Origin: Chloroflexota bacterium
Lineage (GTDB): Bacteria; Chloroflexota; Limnocylindria; Limnocylindrales; CSP1-4
Direction: 5' to 3'
DNA length: 40,295 bases
Assembly (NCBI GenBank): GCA_003156975.1
Contig: PMIE01000114.1
Location: forward strand, 1-40,295
Shown here: piece by piece, positions 16,413 to 24,134 of the stretch
Position numbering within the stretch: position 1 is the first letter of the stretch
Layout: every line of letters begins with the position of its first letter
Position numbers and translations under genes: made by a program
Notes under the pieces: model-generated
The model's database searches: none
What the model saw: the letters and a program-made list of their open reading frames with translations, nothing else
Told to the model about the DNA's origin: nothing

Positions 16413-17167
16413 GCCACTTCCTCTTCGACGGTACCGCGCGCCAGGTTCGGGATGGCACGGTCAAGAGCGATGCCGATCTCTTCGAGCTGGGCTTCCAGGC
16501 CCGCCTCGACGAAGCCGTGCTCGTAGCGGAGCGTGCAGCCGCCGACCGGCAGGGTTGGGTCGCCTTCGAAGAACCACTTCTTGCCGAGATAGGCGCGGCC
16601 GTGAAGCGCTTCCCAGGCGGTCGCGACCGGCTCGACGGCGGCCGGATTCAGAAGCACGTGGGCCTCCGGCGAGCCGTTGATGGTGCTGACGGCGGCCTCT
16701 AGAGCAGTGCACAAGAGGCTCGGCTCGATCCGGACTTCATGCTGGATGATCCGCTTCGCGACGGAGAGAGCCAGCTCGGCGATGGAGTGCGCAATCTCCG
16801 AAGTGCGGTCTGGGGCGATCTCCTGGAGTTTCTGGGCAAGTGCCGAGGCGCCTTCTATGGCCGCCCGAAGCTCCGCCTCGGCATGGTTGCGGCCGGTCTC
16901 GTAGCCACGCTCCTCGGCGGCACGCTCGATGCGTCCGACTTCCTCGGCGAGAACCGTCTGATCGACATTCCCTGCGGCCAGGGGTGCGCCGGCATGCGTC
17001 AGCGCCTGGCCGGCATGACTTGAGGCATGGGTGCTTGCCCGACCGTGGCCACGGAAGACCGTCCCGGAGGCGGCGGAAGACGGCGTCGGGGCAGTGGCGA
17101 CCTCAGTCCGGTCGGCCTTGGAGGAGGTCCCGTCGTCGTGGATCAGGTGCCAGTTAGACGAAGGCAT
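16409..17167 (-). CDS. fliH: Flagellar export regulator FliH
   Basis: The 252-residue protein has a disordered His/Ser/Ala-rich start of about 75 residues. A helical region follows (VGRIERAAEERGYETGRNHA, with spaced Gly/Ala pattern), then a V-ATPase E-subunit-like C-terminal domain (ELALSVAKRIIQHEV, then VGGCTLRYEHGFVEAGLEAQ). FliH is the stator that holds and inhibits FliI. The start overlaps the fliG stop by 14 bases and the stop overlaps fliI by four. Confidence 0.9.
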   Translation of the reverse strand: MPSSNWHLIHDDGTSSKADRTEVATAPTPSSAASGTVFRGHGRASTHASSHAGQALTHAGAPLAAGNVDQTVLAEEVGRIERAAEERGYETGRNHAEAELRAAIEGASALAQKLQEIAPDRTSEIAHSIAELALSVAKRIIQHEVRIEPSLLCTALEAAVSTINGSPEAHVLLNPAAVEPVATAWEALHGRAYLGKKWFFEGDPTLPVGGCTLRYEHGFVEAGLEAQLEEIGIALDRAIPNLARGTVEEEVA

Positions 17168-18170
17168 CTTCCGTGCCTCCCCGGTTGATCGTGATCTGGT
17201 CTTCGTCTTCGAGCTTCTTGATGATGTCGATGATTCGCTGCTGCGATTCCTCGACCGCCTTCATTCGGACCTGACCGGCGAGGCTCATCTCTTCTCGCAG
17301 CATCTCGGCCGCGCGCTGGGACATGTTCTGGAAGAACTTGAGGCGCAAACCCTCGGTCGCAGGCCGCAGCGCAAGCGCCATGTCCTTGGCGTCGAGTTCA
17401 CGGATGACGCGCTGCATGGCCCGGTCGTCGAGCAGGATGACGTCGTCGAAGACGAACATATATCGGCGGACTTCGTCGGCCAGCTGCGAGTCCTGCTCCC
17501 CGAGCGCGGTCAGGATCTGACGCTCGTTCGTGCGGCCGACCTGGTTGAGGACATGGGCCAGAGGGCGTGTGCCCCCCACGGAGGTGACCTCGGTCACGAC
17601 CGAGGACAGCTTGCGTCGAAGTCCCTCCTCAACGATTTCGACGGCTTCCGGCGTGATCTGCTCGGTCAGCGCAATGCGCTTTGCCACTTCGACCTGGATC
17701 GGGGCATCGAACTGGGTCAGGATCTTCGCTGCCGCTCGCGGATCCAGGTGGGCGAGGACGATGGCGATCGTCTGGGGATGCTCTTCGGAGAGCAGACCGG
17801 CGGCCTGGGGAGCCTCGATGTCCCGCATGAAGTCGAACGGGATGATCTGCTGAGCCTGGTGAACGCGATCCAGGAGCTCGCGGGCCTTGTTCTGCCCAAA
17901 AGCCTGGGCAAATAGCTCGACGGCGTAGTTCTCGCCGCCGGGAAGCACGCCGGCGTGAGCGAAGAGACCGGCATAGGCCTCTTCGAGGATCGCGTCTCGC
18001 GTGCCGGAGTCAACCGCCGGCATCCGCATCAACTCGAGGGCCACGCGATCGAGCGCCTCCGGCGGCAAGCGCGCCAGCAACTTGGCGGATGCCTCGGTGC
18101 CCAGAGTGATCAGGAGGGCCGCTGCCTTGCGCGGACCGCTGAGCGATAGGGCCGATGCTTCGGAACTCAT
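17154..18170 (-). CDS. fliG: Flagellar motor switch protein FliG
   Basis: The 338-residue protein has the normal FliG length. The N-terminal FliF-binding domain begins GPRKAAALLITLGTEASAKL. The middle domain carries the EHPQTIAIVLAHL signature at about 139-151. The C-terminal torque helix MFVFDDVILLDDRAMQRVIR retains the charged residues that interact with MotA. FliG forms the rotor face of the C-ring. It overlaps fliF by four bases. Confidence 0.96.
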   Translation of the reverse strand: MSSEASALSLSGPRKAAALLITLGTEASAKLLARLPPEALDRVALELMRMPAVDSGTRDAILEEAYAGLFAHAGVLPGGENYAVELFAQAFGQNKARELLDRVHQAQQIIPFDFMRDIEAPQAAGLLSEEHPQTIAIVLAHLDPRAAAKILTQFDAPIQVEVAKRIALTEQITPEAVEIVEEGLRRKLSSVVTEVTSVGGTRPLAHVLNQVGRTNERQILTALGEQDSQLADEVRRYMFVFDDVILLDDRAMQRVIRELDAKDMALALRPATEGLRLKFFQNMSQRAAEMLREEMSLAGQVRMKAVEESQQRIIDIIKKLEDEDQITINRGGTEDAFV

Positions 18171-19906
18171 CGATGACCGCCCTCTTCACGCAGCCAGCCG
18201 TGCATCAGACCGACAAGGGCGTCCGGCCGCTCGTCGGCGACCATTCGAAGCCGCTCCTGGATGCGAGCCTGGGGCGTGGCGCTGGGCACGTCGGCAGCCG
18301 GTGCCTCCCCAGACGTGCTGGCCGGAATTCCGGCCCGGTTGGGCATCGGAGAGAAGGCCGGCGTGGGCCCGGACGGGCCGAGGTCGTAGACGCCCTCCTC
18401 GGTCTTGCGCTTCAGGGCGCCGAGGTTCATCCAGAAGAGCAGCAGCATCACCAGGGCGAAGACAGCGCCGAGGATCGTGCCGCTCATGCCGCTGGCGGTC
18501 TTCATCAAGTCGGGTTTGGCCGCGGCGGCTGCTGCCGCGGCGGCCGCCGTAGCCGATGTGGGCTGGGCCGCGAACGTGACGGCCTGGACGGCGACCACGT
18601 CGCCGCGGGTCGCATCGGCGCCGATGGCCGCGGCAATGCTCGTCTTGAGCTGGTCGGCGGTGAGCGTTCCCATCTTGCTCTGGTCGACGAAGACGGCAAC
18701 GGACAGCTTCTTCACGACGCCGGGCTGGGTCACAATGTGCTGGATAGTCGTTGAGTTGCTGTAGTTGACGGTCGTGTCCACATGCGTGTAGCCGGCTGCA
18801 GTGTCGCTGCCGGCCGAGGCAGTGGGCGCTGCTGTGGCCGCGGCCGAGGCGCTGGCGGCGGGAGTGGCCGTGGGCGCGGCCGAGGCGCTGGCGGCCGGAG
18901 TGGCCGTGGCCGCGGCCGTGGGCGCCGCAGTCGTCGAGGCCTGAACGCAGACTCCCGGGTACGAAGGCACGCCGCTGACGTTGGAGTTCGTGCCGGGGAT
19001 GCCGCATGCGCCCGCGGACGAGGTCGAGCCGTAGGATTCGATGATCTGGTGGATGCTCACCGGCGGGTTGCTGCCGGCCGGAGCGTATGTGGTGACTTGC
19101 TGCTCGACCTGGTTGGTGTCCACGTCGGCCGAGACGGCGACGGATGCGTGGCCCTCACCCAGCGCCGACGCGATGAGACTCTCGATCTTGGACATGGTCT
19201 GCTGCTCGACGAGGCCCTTGGCCTGGGCGGCGGTGCTGTCGATTGAGGAAGTCGAGCCGGCCAGGGTATGGCCCTGATCGTCGGTCACGACCACGTTGTC
19301 GGTCTTGAGCCCCTGCACCGACTTGGAGACAGTGTTGACGATGGCCTGGACCAGACTGCTCGATGGCGTCTTGCCGCCGCTCATGCCAAGCACCACGGCG
19401 GCGCTGGCGGGAGTGTCCTGGGAGGAGAGGGCGGCGGTCTGGGCCAGGACTATGGACACCCTGGCGGTTGCAACGCCGCTCATGCTCTGGATGGTCTTGG
19501 TCAGCTCACCCTCGAGGGCTCGCTGGTAGGTGACGTTCTGATCGAACTCCGACTGGCCGAAGCCCTGGTTGTCGAAGAGGGTCCAGCCCTTGGTGTCGCT
19601 GCCGGTGCCGCTCGTGACGCCCGCATTGCCGGCCGCGATCTTGGCGTCGCCCAGCGAGTCGACCGGGACCTGGATGGTGGTTCCGGCGTCGGCCACCTGG
19701 TACGCGATGTTGGCCCCGCGCAGGGCGGACTCGATCGAGGCTGCATCGGCCGCCGAGAGGCCCGTGAAGGCCGGCGTGTAGTCGGGCTTGCTGGCGAACA
19801 TGACGAGGATCGCGATCATCGCCACAGCGCCTAGCGCGGCGCCGATGATCCCGATGCGCTGGGTGATGGAGATCTGCTTGAGAACTCCCTGGACCTGCTC
19901 GTTCAT
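18167..19906 (-). CDS. fliF: Flagellar MS-ring protein FliF
   Basis: The protein has 579 residues. Membrane spans lie at about 20-42 and 475-493. Ring-building motifs follow the first span (DYTPAFTGLSAADAASIESA), with FGQSEFDQNVTYQRALEGEL and VATARVSIVLAQ further on. The C-terminal FliG-binding helix RLRMVADERPDALVGLMHGW is intact. Between the ring-building domains and the second span there is an unusual low-complexity Ala/Thr/Pro/Ser insert (about residues 323-365), preceded by two Cys in a short loop. FliF is the membrane base of the basal body. Confidence 0.95.
   Translation of the reverse strand: MNEQVQGVLKQISITQRIGIIGAALGAVAMIAILVMFASKPDYTPAFTGLSAADAASIESALRGANIAYQVADAGTTIQVPVDSLGDAKIAAGNAGVTSGTGSDTKGWTLFDNQGFGQSEFDQNVTYQRALEGELTKTIQSMSGVATARVSIVLAQTAALSSQDTPASAAVVLGMSGGKTPSSSLVQAIVNTVSKSVQGLKTDNVVVTDDQGHTLAGSTSSIDSTAAQAKGLVEQQTMSKIESLIASALGEGHASVAVSADVDTNQVEQQVTTYAPAGSNPPVSIHQIIESYGSTSSAGACGIPGTNSNVSGVPSYPGVCVQASTTAAPTAAATATPAASASAAPTATPAASASAAATAAPTASAGSDTAAGYTHVDTTVNYSNSTTIQHIVTQPGVVKKLSVAVFVDQSKMGTLTADQLKTSIAAAIGADATRGDVVAVQAVTFAAQPTSATAAAAAAAAAAKPDLMKTASGMSGTILGAVFALVMLLLFWMNLGALKRKTEEGVYDLGPSGPTPAFSPMPNRAGIPASTSGEAPAADVPSATPQARIQERLRMVADERPDALVGLMHGWLREEGGHR
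18841..18909 (-). repeat. 36-nt tandem duplication inside fliF
   Basis: A 33-nt block at 18841-18873 recurs at 18877-18909 with one mismatch (36-nt period). It encodes two copies of a 12-residue Ala/Ser/Pro/Thr unit in the low-complexity insert of FliF. The period keeps the frame, so the insert can lengthen or shorten by slippage. Confidence 0.85.
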
Positions 19907-19919
19907 CGATCAGCCACCA

Positions 19920-20309
19920 CTACAGCTGGGTCCGCATGATTTCCTGGTAGGCCTCGAGCATCTTGTCCCGTACGTCCACCGCTGCCTTGAGGCTCACCGA
20001 GGCCTCTTCCATCTGCAGCATCACGGTGTGCAGGTCGGCCGATCCGCCCGAAGCGAAGCTGGCCATTGACGAGTCGGCCGAATTGAGCTGGCCGTTCAAA
20101 CTGCCAAAGGCGTCGCTCAGCGAGTTGAGGAAGGAGTCTCCTGGAGCCTGCGTTCCGGAAGAGCTGCCGTCGACCGCGCCGGCGCCGTTGGTAATGCCCG
20201 CGCCGGAGATTGGCGAAGTCGCGTTCGCGCCGGAGATACTGGAGATGCCCGAGATGCCCGAGATGCCCGAGACCCCGGAGATTGCGGAGATGGCGCCGAT
20301 GGGATTCAT
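19920..20309 (-). CDS. fliE: Flagellar MS-ring/rod junction protein FliE
   Basis: The 129-residue protein has a low-complexity Gly/Ile/Ser start of about 55 residues. The conserved FliE C-terminal half follows: DLHTVMLQMEEASVSLKAAV, then VRDKMLEAYQEIMRTQL. FliE joins the MS-ring to the proximal rod and is an early export substrate. It begins six bases after the flgC stop and ends 13 bases before fliF. The repetitive N-terminus is encoded by short tandem repeats. Confidence 0.92.
   Translation of the reverse strand: MNPIGAISAISGVSGISGISGISSISGANATSPISGAGITNGAGAVDGSSSGTQAPGDSFLNSLSDAFGSLNGQLNSADSSMASFASGGSADLHTVMLQMEEASVSLKAAVDVRDKMLEAYQEIMRTQL
20242..20268 (-). repeat. 9-nt tandem repeat in fliE
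   Basis: Three exact copies of gagatgccc on the plus strand encode repeated Gly-Ile-Ser triplets near the FliE N-terminus. The period is a multiple of three, so copy changes stay in frame. Confidence 0.9.
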
Positions 20310-20315
20310 CGTTGG

Positions 20316-20735
20316 TTACGCCTTGCCAAGGTCGATCGCGTCGAGGGCTTGCTGCTTGGCAGCCTGAGCCACTGTCGCGTTCACCTGGTAGGAGCGGGCG
20401 GCGCCCATCATGTCGCTCATCTCGGAAGCCACATCCACGTTGGGATAGTTGACGAAGCCACTCGCGTCGGCATCGGGGTTGGTGGGGTCGTACGTCCGGA
20501 CGTCGGGCCTGGCGGGCTGCACGATGGCAACCGCGGAGACGCCCTGGGCCGCTGCCATCGGACCCATCTGCGTGGCCTGGAAGACGACCGCTTCTTCTTG
20601 ATACGGCTGCCCCGCCTGGCCGTTCTGAGTCCGGGTGGTCTCGGAGTTGGCCAGGTTGCTGGCGGCGACGTCCATCCTCAGACGCTCAGCCGTGAGGCCT
20701 GAGGCGGCGATGCGGATCGTGTCAAACACGCTCAT
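20316..20735 (-). CDS. flgC: Flagellar proximal rod protein FlgC
   Basis: The 139-residue protein has the N-terminal signature RIAASGLTAERLRMDVAASN and continues LANSETTRT. The central VDVASEMSDMMGAARSYQVN and the C-terminal AKQQALDAIDLGKA are standard FlgC motifs. GAGGAA lies eight bases before the ATG. It is the first gene of the large flagellar operon; the 382-nt gap upstream is shared with the divergent kinase gene and contains several dyads but no sigma-28-like site. Confidence 0.95.
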   Translation of the reverse strand: MSVFDTIRIAASGLTAERLRMDVAASNLANSETTRTQNGQAGQPYQEEAVVFQATQMGPMAAAQGVSAVAIVQPARPDVRTYDPTNPDADASGFVNYPNVDVASEMSDMMGAARSYQVNATVAQAAKQQALDAIDLGKA

Positions 20736-20781
20736 TTGGGCGCTTCCTCGGCTGTCCGGCGGATACTTCCCGGGATCTATT

Positions 20782-20796
20782 GGCTTGTCACAAGCC
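20782..20796. promoter_or_regulatory. 15-bp palindrome upstream of flgC
   Basis: GGCTTGT-C-ACAAGCC is a perfect odd-length dyad 47-61 bases before the flgC ATG. The position over the expected promoter suggests an operator for the early flagellar operon. The binding protein is unknown. Confidence 0.5.
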
Positions 20797-20843
20797 TCTC
20801 GGAGACCGTTCGCATCTTCGGCTGGTGGAAGGTCGCTCGGTAT

Positions 20844-20918
20844 CAGGGTCTACCCTGGGACCCCGAGACTATTGGTACGGCCCTCGCGCGAGCGAGCGGG
20901 CCTCCCCAAGTAGACCCT
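20844..20918. promoter_or_regulatory. CAGGG/CCCTG dyad and inverted 9-mer pair
   Basis: CAGGG-TCTA-CCCTG (with T/A extending the arms to 6 nt) occupies 20844-20857. AGGGTCTAC at 20846-20854 recurs inverted as GTAGACCCT at 20910-20918. The 9-mer GGTCTACCC (20848-20856) also occurs upstream of fliS at 35436-35444. These could be sites for the adjacent NarL-type regulator; this is inference. Confidence 0.35.
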
Positions 20919-21117
20919 CCAGTCGGCCCCCTCTCTTGGGCACGTCCGCGGTGGCCCTCGGTCCGGGCGGGAGCCTCGGTCAAATGGACGCCTCTTCGGG
21001 CGGGGCGGCGCTGGAGGCCAGGACCCCGGTCGGCGGCTCGGGAGGCGGAGTCCCGAGCCGTTGCGTTCCGGCCCGAACGCACTCGCCGATGGCGGCGGTC
21101 ATACACTGGCACCACAT

Positions 21118-22518
21118 ATGGAAGAACGATCCGTGGCCAGGCACCTCGCGGGAGCGGAGCTGTGGGCGCGCGTCGAACCCCGGCCGGACCTGGCCATCTC
21201 GGCGGAACGCGAGGATGGGGCAACCGCCGCCGATCGCGAACCCGACATCGAGGCCAACGGCTCAACACCGGCGGCTCCGCAAGTGGCGTTGATCTCGGGC
21301 TGGGAAGATGGCGAGGCTTTCTGCGCCACGATCTGCTCCACGGACGTTGGTCTGCAGTTCTGCCGCCGCTGCCCCGAAGAAGTCGCGGCCCGCGTCTTCG
21401 AGACCGGCCACGCCGCCAGGGGCCGGTGCAGGGCCGGCGGTGCACTTCTCGGATTCCCTGCCCCGCGCGGTTCGCGCACGACCGTCGCCGTACTGCGCGT
21501 CGGGCCGCCTGGGCAGCGGGAGGCTGCCGCCGTCGCCGACAGAACGAGAGTTGCCTCCGGCGCACTCCGACGCGCGGCGCGGCAGGCTCCGGCGCTGAAC
21601 CCGCGAGCCGCGCTCGCGGCGGCCAGGGCGTTGCGCGATCCGGCGTTTCTGTTTGAGTGGCAGGTCCAGCAGCGTGCTCGCGGCTCCGACAGACGGCGCA
21701 CCGCAACGGCCGCACTGGCTCAGATGGTCGCGACCAGCGAGGAGTTCTACGAGCTCTATCGCGACTCGCTAAGGCAGCGCCGGGAGCTGGAACGCAACCA
21801 GCGCCGCCTGGACAGGCTGGCCCGCCAGACCCTGCAAGCCAGCGATCTGGAGCGGGCCCGCATAGCTCACCAGATCCACGACACCGCGGCGCAATCGATG
21901 GTCAGCGCCTTCAGGTTCCTCGACGCGGCTCGCGCCTATGCGAAGGGTCACCCCGGCGACTCCATCGACTCGTACCTGGAGAATGCGTCGGACCGGCTGG
22001 TCACGGCAATCAAGGAGGTCAGGGCCGTCCTCAATGACCTTGTGCCGCCCGGCCTCGAGGAGCTGGGCCTCGGCCAGGCAATCGAGAGCCGCATGAATTC
22101 GCTGGCCGCCGAATCGGGCATGGAGATGACGATGGAAGGCGAGCTGCCGCGACTCGACGATTGGGTCGAGCAAGCCCTGTACGGGATGACGACCGAGGCG
22201 CTGACGAATGCGGTCCATCATTCCCAGGCTCGCGCGGTCCGCACCGAGCTTCGCGTCGCCAAGAGCCGGGCAGTCCTGACCATTTCGGACAACGGCCAGG
22301 GATTCGACCCTGCGGCTGCCGAGCGTCGGCGCCAGGGCGGCGGGCTCGGTCTCCTGGGCATCGTCCGACAGGCGCGCTGGCTCGGCGGGGCCGCTTCCGT
22401 ACGGAGTTCGATCGGTTCTGGCACCGTCGTGAGAATATCTATACCAATTGCCCGACACACGGGAACTCGGGCCGGATACCCTGGAACCAGCAGCGATGCA
22501 GCTGCCGGCGGGACGTAG
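21118..22518 (+). CDS. NarL-family sensor histidine kinase with Cys-rich PocR-like input domain
   Basis: The protein has 466 residues and is cytosolic, with no membrane span. An input domain at about 60-115 contains Cys69, Cys73, Cys82, Cys85 and Cys104 in an FC-x3-C-x8-C-x2-C-x18-C pattern. This resembles PocR-type ligand- or metal-sensing domains. A coiled coil follows near 205-245. The HisKA_3 H-box ERARIAHQIHDTAAQSM has His254 as the likely phosphosite. The HATPase domain has EALTNAVHHSQA (N box), DNGQGFDP and GGGLGLLGI. The ATG at 21118 is chosen over a TTG at 21061, since no Shine-Dalgarno is seen for either. It is divergent from the flagellar operon and pairs with the downstream regulator. 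Confidence 0.85.
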   Translation: MEERSVARHLAGAELWARVEPRPDLAISAEREDGATAADREPDIEANGSTPAAPQVALISGWEDGEAFCATICSTDVGLQFCRRCPEEVAARVFETGHAARGRCRAGGALLGFPAPRGSRTTVAVLRVGPPGQREAAAVADRTRVASGALRRAARQAPALNPRAALAAARALRDPAFLFEWQVQQRARGSDRRRTATAALAQMVATSEEFYELYRDSLRQRRELERNQRRLDRLARQTLQASDLERARIAHQIHDTAAQSMVSAFRFLDAARAYAKGHPGDSIDSYLENASDRLVTAIKEVRAVLNDLVPPGLEELGLGQAIESRMNSLAAESGMEMTMEGELPRLDDWVEQALYGMTTEALTNAVHHSQARAVRTELRVAKSRAVLTISDNGQGFDPAAAERRRQGGGLGLLGIVRQARWLGGAASVRSSIGSGTVVRISIPIARHTGTRAGYPGTSSDAAAGGT

Positions 22519-22533
22519 CGGAGAAGCCAAGTC

Positions 22534-23205
22534 GTGAACGAGCACACGCGGGTCCTGCTCATCGACGACCACGAGATGGCGCGCCGCGGACTTCGGGCGA
22601 TGCTCTCCGCGGCCGACTGGATCGAGGTCGTCGGTGAGGGCGATTCTTGCGAGACCGGCCTGAAGCTGGCCGAGGAACTGCAGCCGGACATGGTCCTCCT
22701 CGACATCCGCATGCCGGGCCTGGACGGCCTGGCCTGCCTGGAGCGGCTCAAGGCTCGTCTCCCGCGCATCGCGGTCATCATCGTGACCCTGTATGACGAC
22801 CGCCGGTATGTGCTGGAGGCGATCCGTCGTGGCGCGGCGGGCTACCTTCTGAAGGACGCCAGCACCGCCGATGTCATCCAGACCCTGCACAACGTCGCCA
22901 ACGGCCAGCTGGCCGTGGAGCCGCAGCTCCTGCGCGAGGCCCTGGCGATCCGAGAGGAAGCGCCCCCGGCCGGAGAGTCTGCCCGCCAGCGCGCCGAGCA
23001 GTACGCGCTCACGCCTCGCGAGCACGATGTCCTGCTCCTTGTCGCGGAAGGCATGACCAACAAGGAGATCGGCGGGCGCCTCTCCATTACCGAGGACACG
23101 GTCAAGAAGCACGTCCAGAACATCATCTGGAAGCTGCGAGCGGCCGATCGAACGCAGGCTGCGATCATGGCCCTCAAGCTGGGCCTCCTGGAAACAACCC
23201 CCTAA
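22534..23205 (+). CDS. NarL/FixJ-type response regulator
   Basis: The 223-residue protein has a receiver domain (acidic pair Asp11/Asp12, phosphosite Asp57 in LLDIRMPG, Lys in YLLKDA) and a LuxR-type HTH. The HTH reads LTPREHDVLLLVAEGMTNKE, then RLSITEDTVKKHVQNIIWKL. The GTG at 22534 has GGAGA about 11 bases upstream and lies 15 bases after the kinase stop, so the two form one operon. It is the likely cognate partner of the kinase and a candidate regulator of the divergent flagellar genes. Confidence 0.92.
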   Translation: MNEHTRVLLIDDHEMARRGLRAMLSAADWIEVVGEGDSCETGLKLAEELQPDMVLLDIRMPGLDGLACLERLKARLPRIAVIIVTLYDDRRYVLEAIRRGAAGYLLKDASTADVIQTLHNVANGQLAVEPQLLREALAIREEAPPAGESARQRAEQYALTPREHDVLLLVAEGMTNKEIGGRLSITEDTVKKHVQNIIWKLRAADRTQAAIMALKLGLLETTP

Positions 23206-23214
23206 TCGCCGTCA

Positions 23215-23386
23215 GCCGGCGCATGCGGGCGTTGGCTCCTGCGCGCCTTGCTCACGCACGCTCAAGTGCGCTCGCTGCGGATGCTCGTCGCCGCCTTCGC
23301 CTGCGCCGTCGGACGGCGATTGTCTGCGGCTGCTTGCCGGCGCATGCGGGCGTTGGCTCCTGCGCGCCTTGCTCACGCACGCTCAA
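23215..23386 (+). repeat. 51-nt direct repeat pair in the gap between regulator and flaG
   Basis: An identical 51-nt sequence occurs at 23215-23265 and 23336-23386, in the same orientation, 121 bases apart. Each starts GCCGGCGCATGCGGGCG and ends CACGCACGCTCAA. The 70 bases between hold CGCCGTC-G-GACGGCG. No gene is supported in 23206-23536. The repeat is not part of an ORF and may be a dispersed intergenic element; I see no third copy in this window. Confidence 0.85.
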
Positions 23387-23470
23387 AAGTTCGCTCTCCG
23401 GACCCTTGCTTCGTCCGAATCGGCGGAATCGGCCATTTGTGGTGGCGCCTGGCAACGCTATTGGTGTTTA

Positions 23471-23481
23471 CCCTGTCAGGG
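23471..23481. promoter_or_regulatory. CCCTG-T-CAGGG palindrome upstream of flaG
   Basis: A perfect 11-bp dyad lies 16 bases before the flaG sigma-28-like -35. It uses the same CAGGG half-site as the dyad upstream of flgC, in inverse order. A role as operator is speculative. Confidence 0.3.
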
Positions 23482-23496
23482 ATAGCACCTAAACGG

Positions 23497-23523
23497 TCAA
23501 GTCCCGCGGCTGCCACCCGATTC
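23497..23523 (+). promoter_or_regulatory. Sigma-28-like promoter of flaG
   Basis: TCAA (23497-23500), 15-nt spacer, CCCGATTC (23516-23523). The start codon lies 13 bases further on, so the leader would be about six bases and no Shine-Dalgarno is present. Confidence 0.6.
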
Positions 23524-23536
23524 CTTACTTACTCAG

Positions 23537-23839
23537 ATGGCAACCAACGACCTTCTCCCAACGGCACTCGTCGCCACCGGATCCGCTCCGGCAGCGATCT
23601 CTCAGGCTGCGCCAACATCGCTTGGCCCGGCGAGGGATCACTTCTCCAAGCAGGCCGGCGCCGACGTGTCCTTCAAGGGACCGGATGGGATGACTGAGGC
23701 GTACGCCGTGTTCCAGATCGATCCTGTCAGCAAGCAGCTACAGGTGATGGTCGTGGACGCGGAGGGTCGCGTGCTTCGTGCGATTCCCCCACGCTCAGTC
23801 AACCAGATGATGGAATCGATGGGTCGCTACCGGCCGTAG
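23537..23839 (+). CDS. flaG: FlaG-like flagellar filament protein
   Basis: The 100-residue protein has a disordered first half. The second half, TEAYAVFQIDPVSKQLQVMV then VDAEGRVLRAIPPRSVNQMM, fits the FlaG pattern (beta hairpin, V-x-R-x-IPP, then helix). FlaG proteins influence filament length and are usually encoded beside fliD. Here the gene lies upstream of the chemotaxis genes. The ATG at 23537 follows a sigma-28-like promoter directly. Family assignment is by motif only. Confidence 0.7.
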   Translation: MATNDLLPTALVATGSAPAAISQAAPTSLGPARDHFSKQAGADVSFKGPDGMTEAYAVFQIDPVSKQLQVMVVDAEGRVLRAIPPRSVNQMMESMGRYRP

Positions 23840-24010
23840 GCCGCCGCGCTCCTTTCGTGCCATCGTTCCGCCCCCGTGTCCTAATCACGCCCTGCGGAGT
23901 TCCAGCCCGGCCACCGGCTGCGTTTACGCACGTGCATCGGCCGGCCAAACCGTCTCTCGCACCATCGGCCAACCGGGCCGCGCGTTGCCTTTGCGCTGCG
24001 ATGCGAGTGT

Positions 24011-24038
24011 TCAAGTCAAGGCCTGACGCGACCGATGC
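24011..24038 (+). promoter_or_regulatory. Sigma-28-like promoter of cheC-cheD-cheY
   Basis: TCAA (24011-24014), 16-nt spacer, ACCGATGC (24031-24038), about 97 bases before the cheC ATG. The rest of the 295-nt gap between flaG and cheC (23840-24134) shows no supported gene. Confidence 0.55.
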
Positions 24039-24134
24039 CCCGACAGGATCACAGCGGTCCTGCCCGGCGCGGCGACCGGCGTTGAAGACGCCTGCCGCCA
24101 CTGCGGGCACCACATTTCAAGGGGATCGGCCACC

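Larger units (their letters stand above)
20736..21117. other. Divergent regulatory region between flgC and the histidine kinase gene
   Basis: These 382 bases lack a convincing gene. They hold a 15-bp palindrome (20782-20796), a CAGGG/CCCTG dyad (20844-20857) and an inverted pair of AGGGTCTAC 9-mers (20846-20854 and 20910-20918). A TACACT hexamer (21102-21107) lies ten bases before the kinase ATG, with no good -35. Early flagellar operon control is expected here. Confidence 0.6.

Noticed and set aside
18841-18909. CRISPR-like or mobile repeat
   Set aside because: Two 36-nt units inside fliF that encode a low-complexity peptide; no spacers and no cas genes.
21066-21092. GCCGATGG before the histidine kinase gene as sigma-28 -10
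   Set aside because: No acceptable -35 at the required distance.
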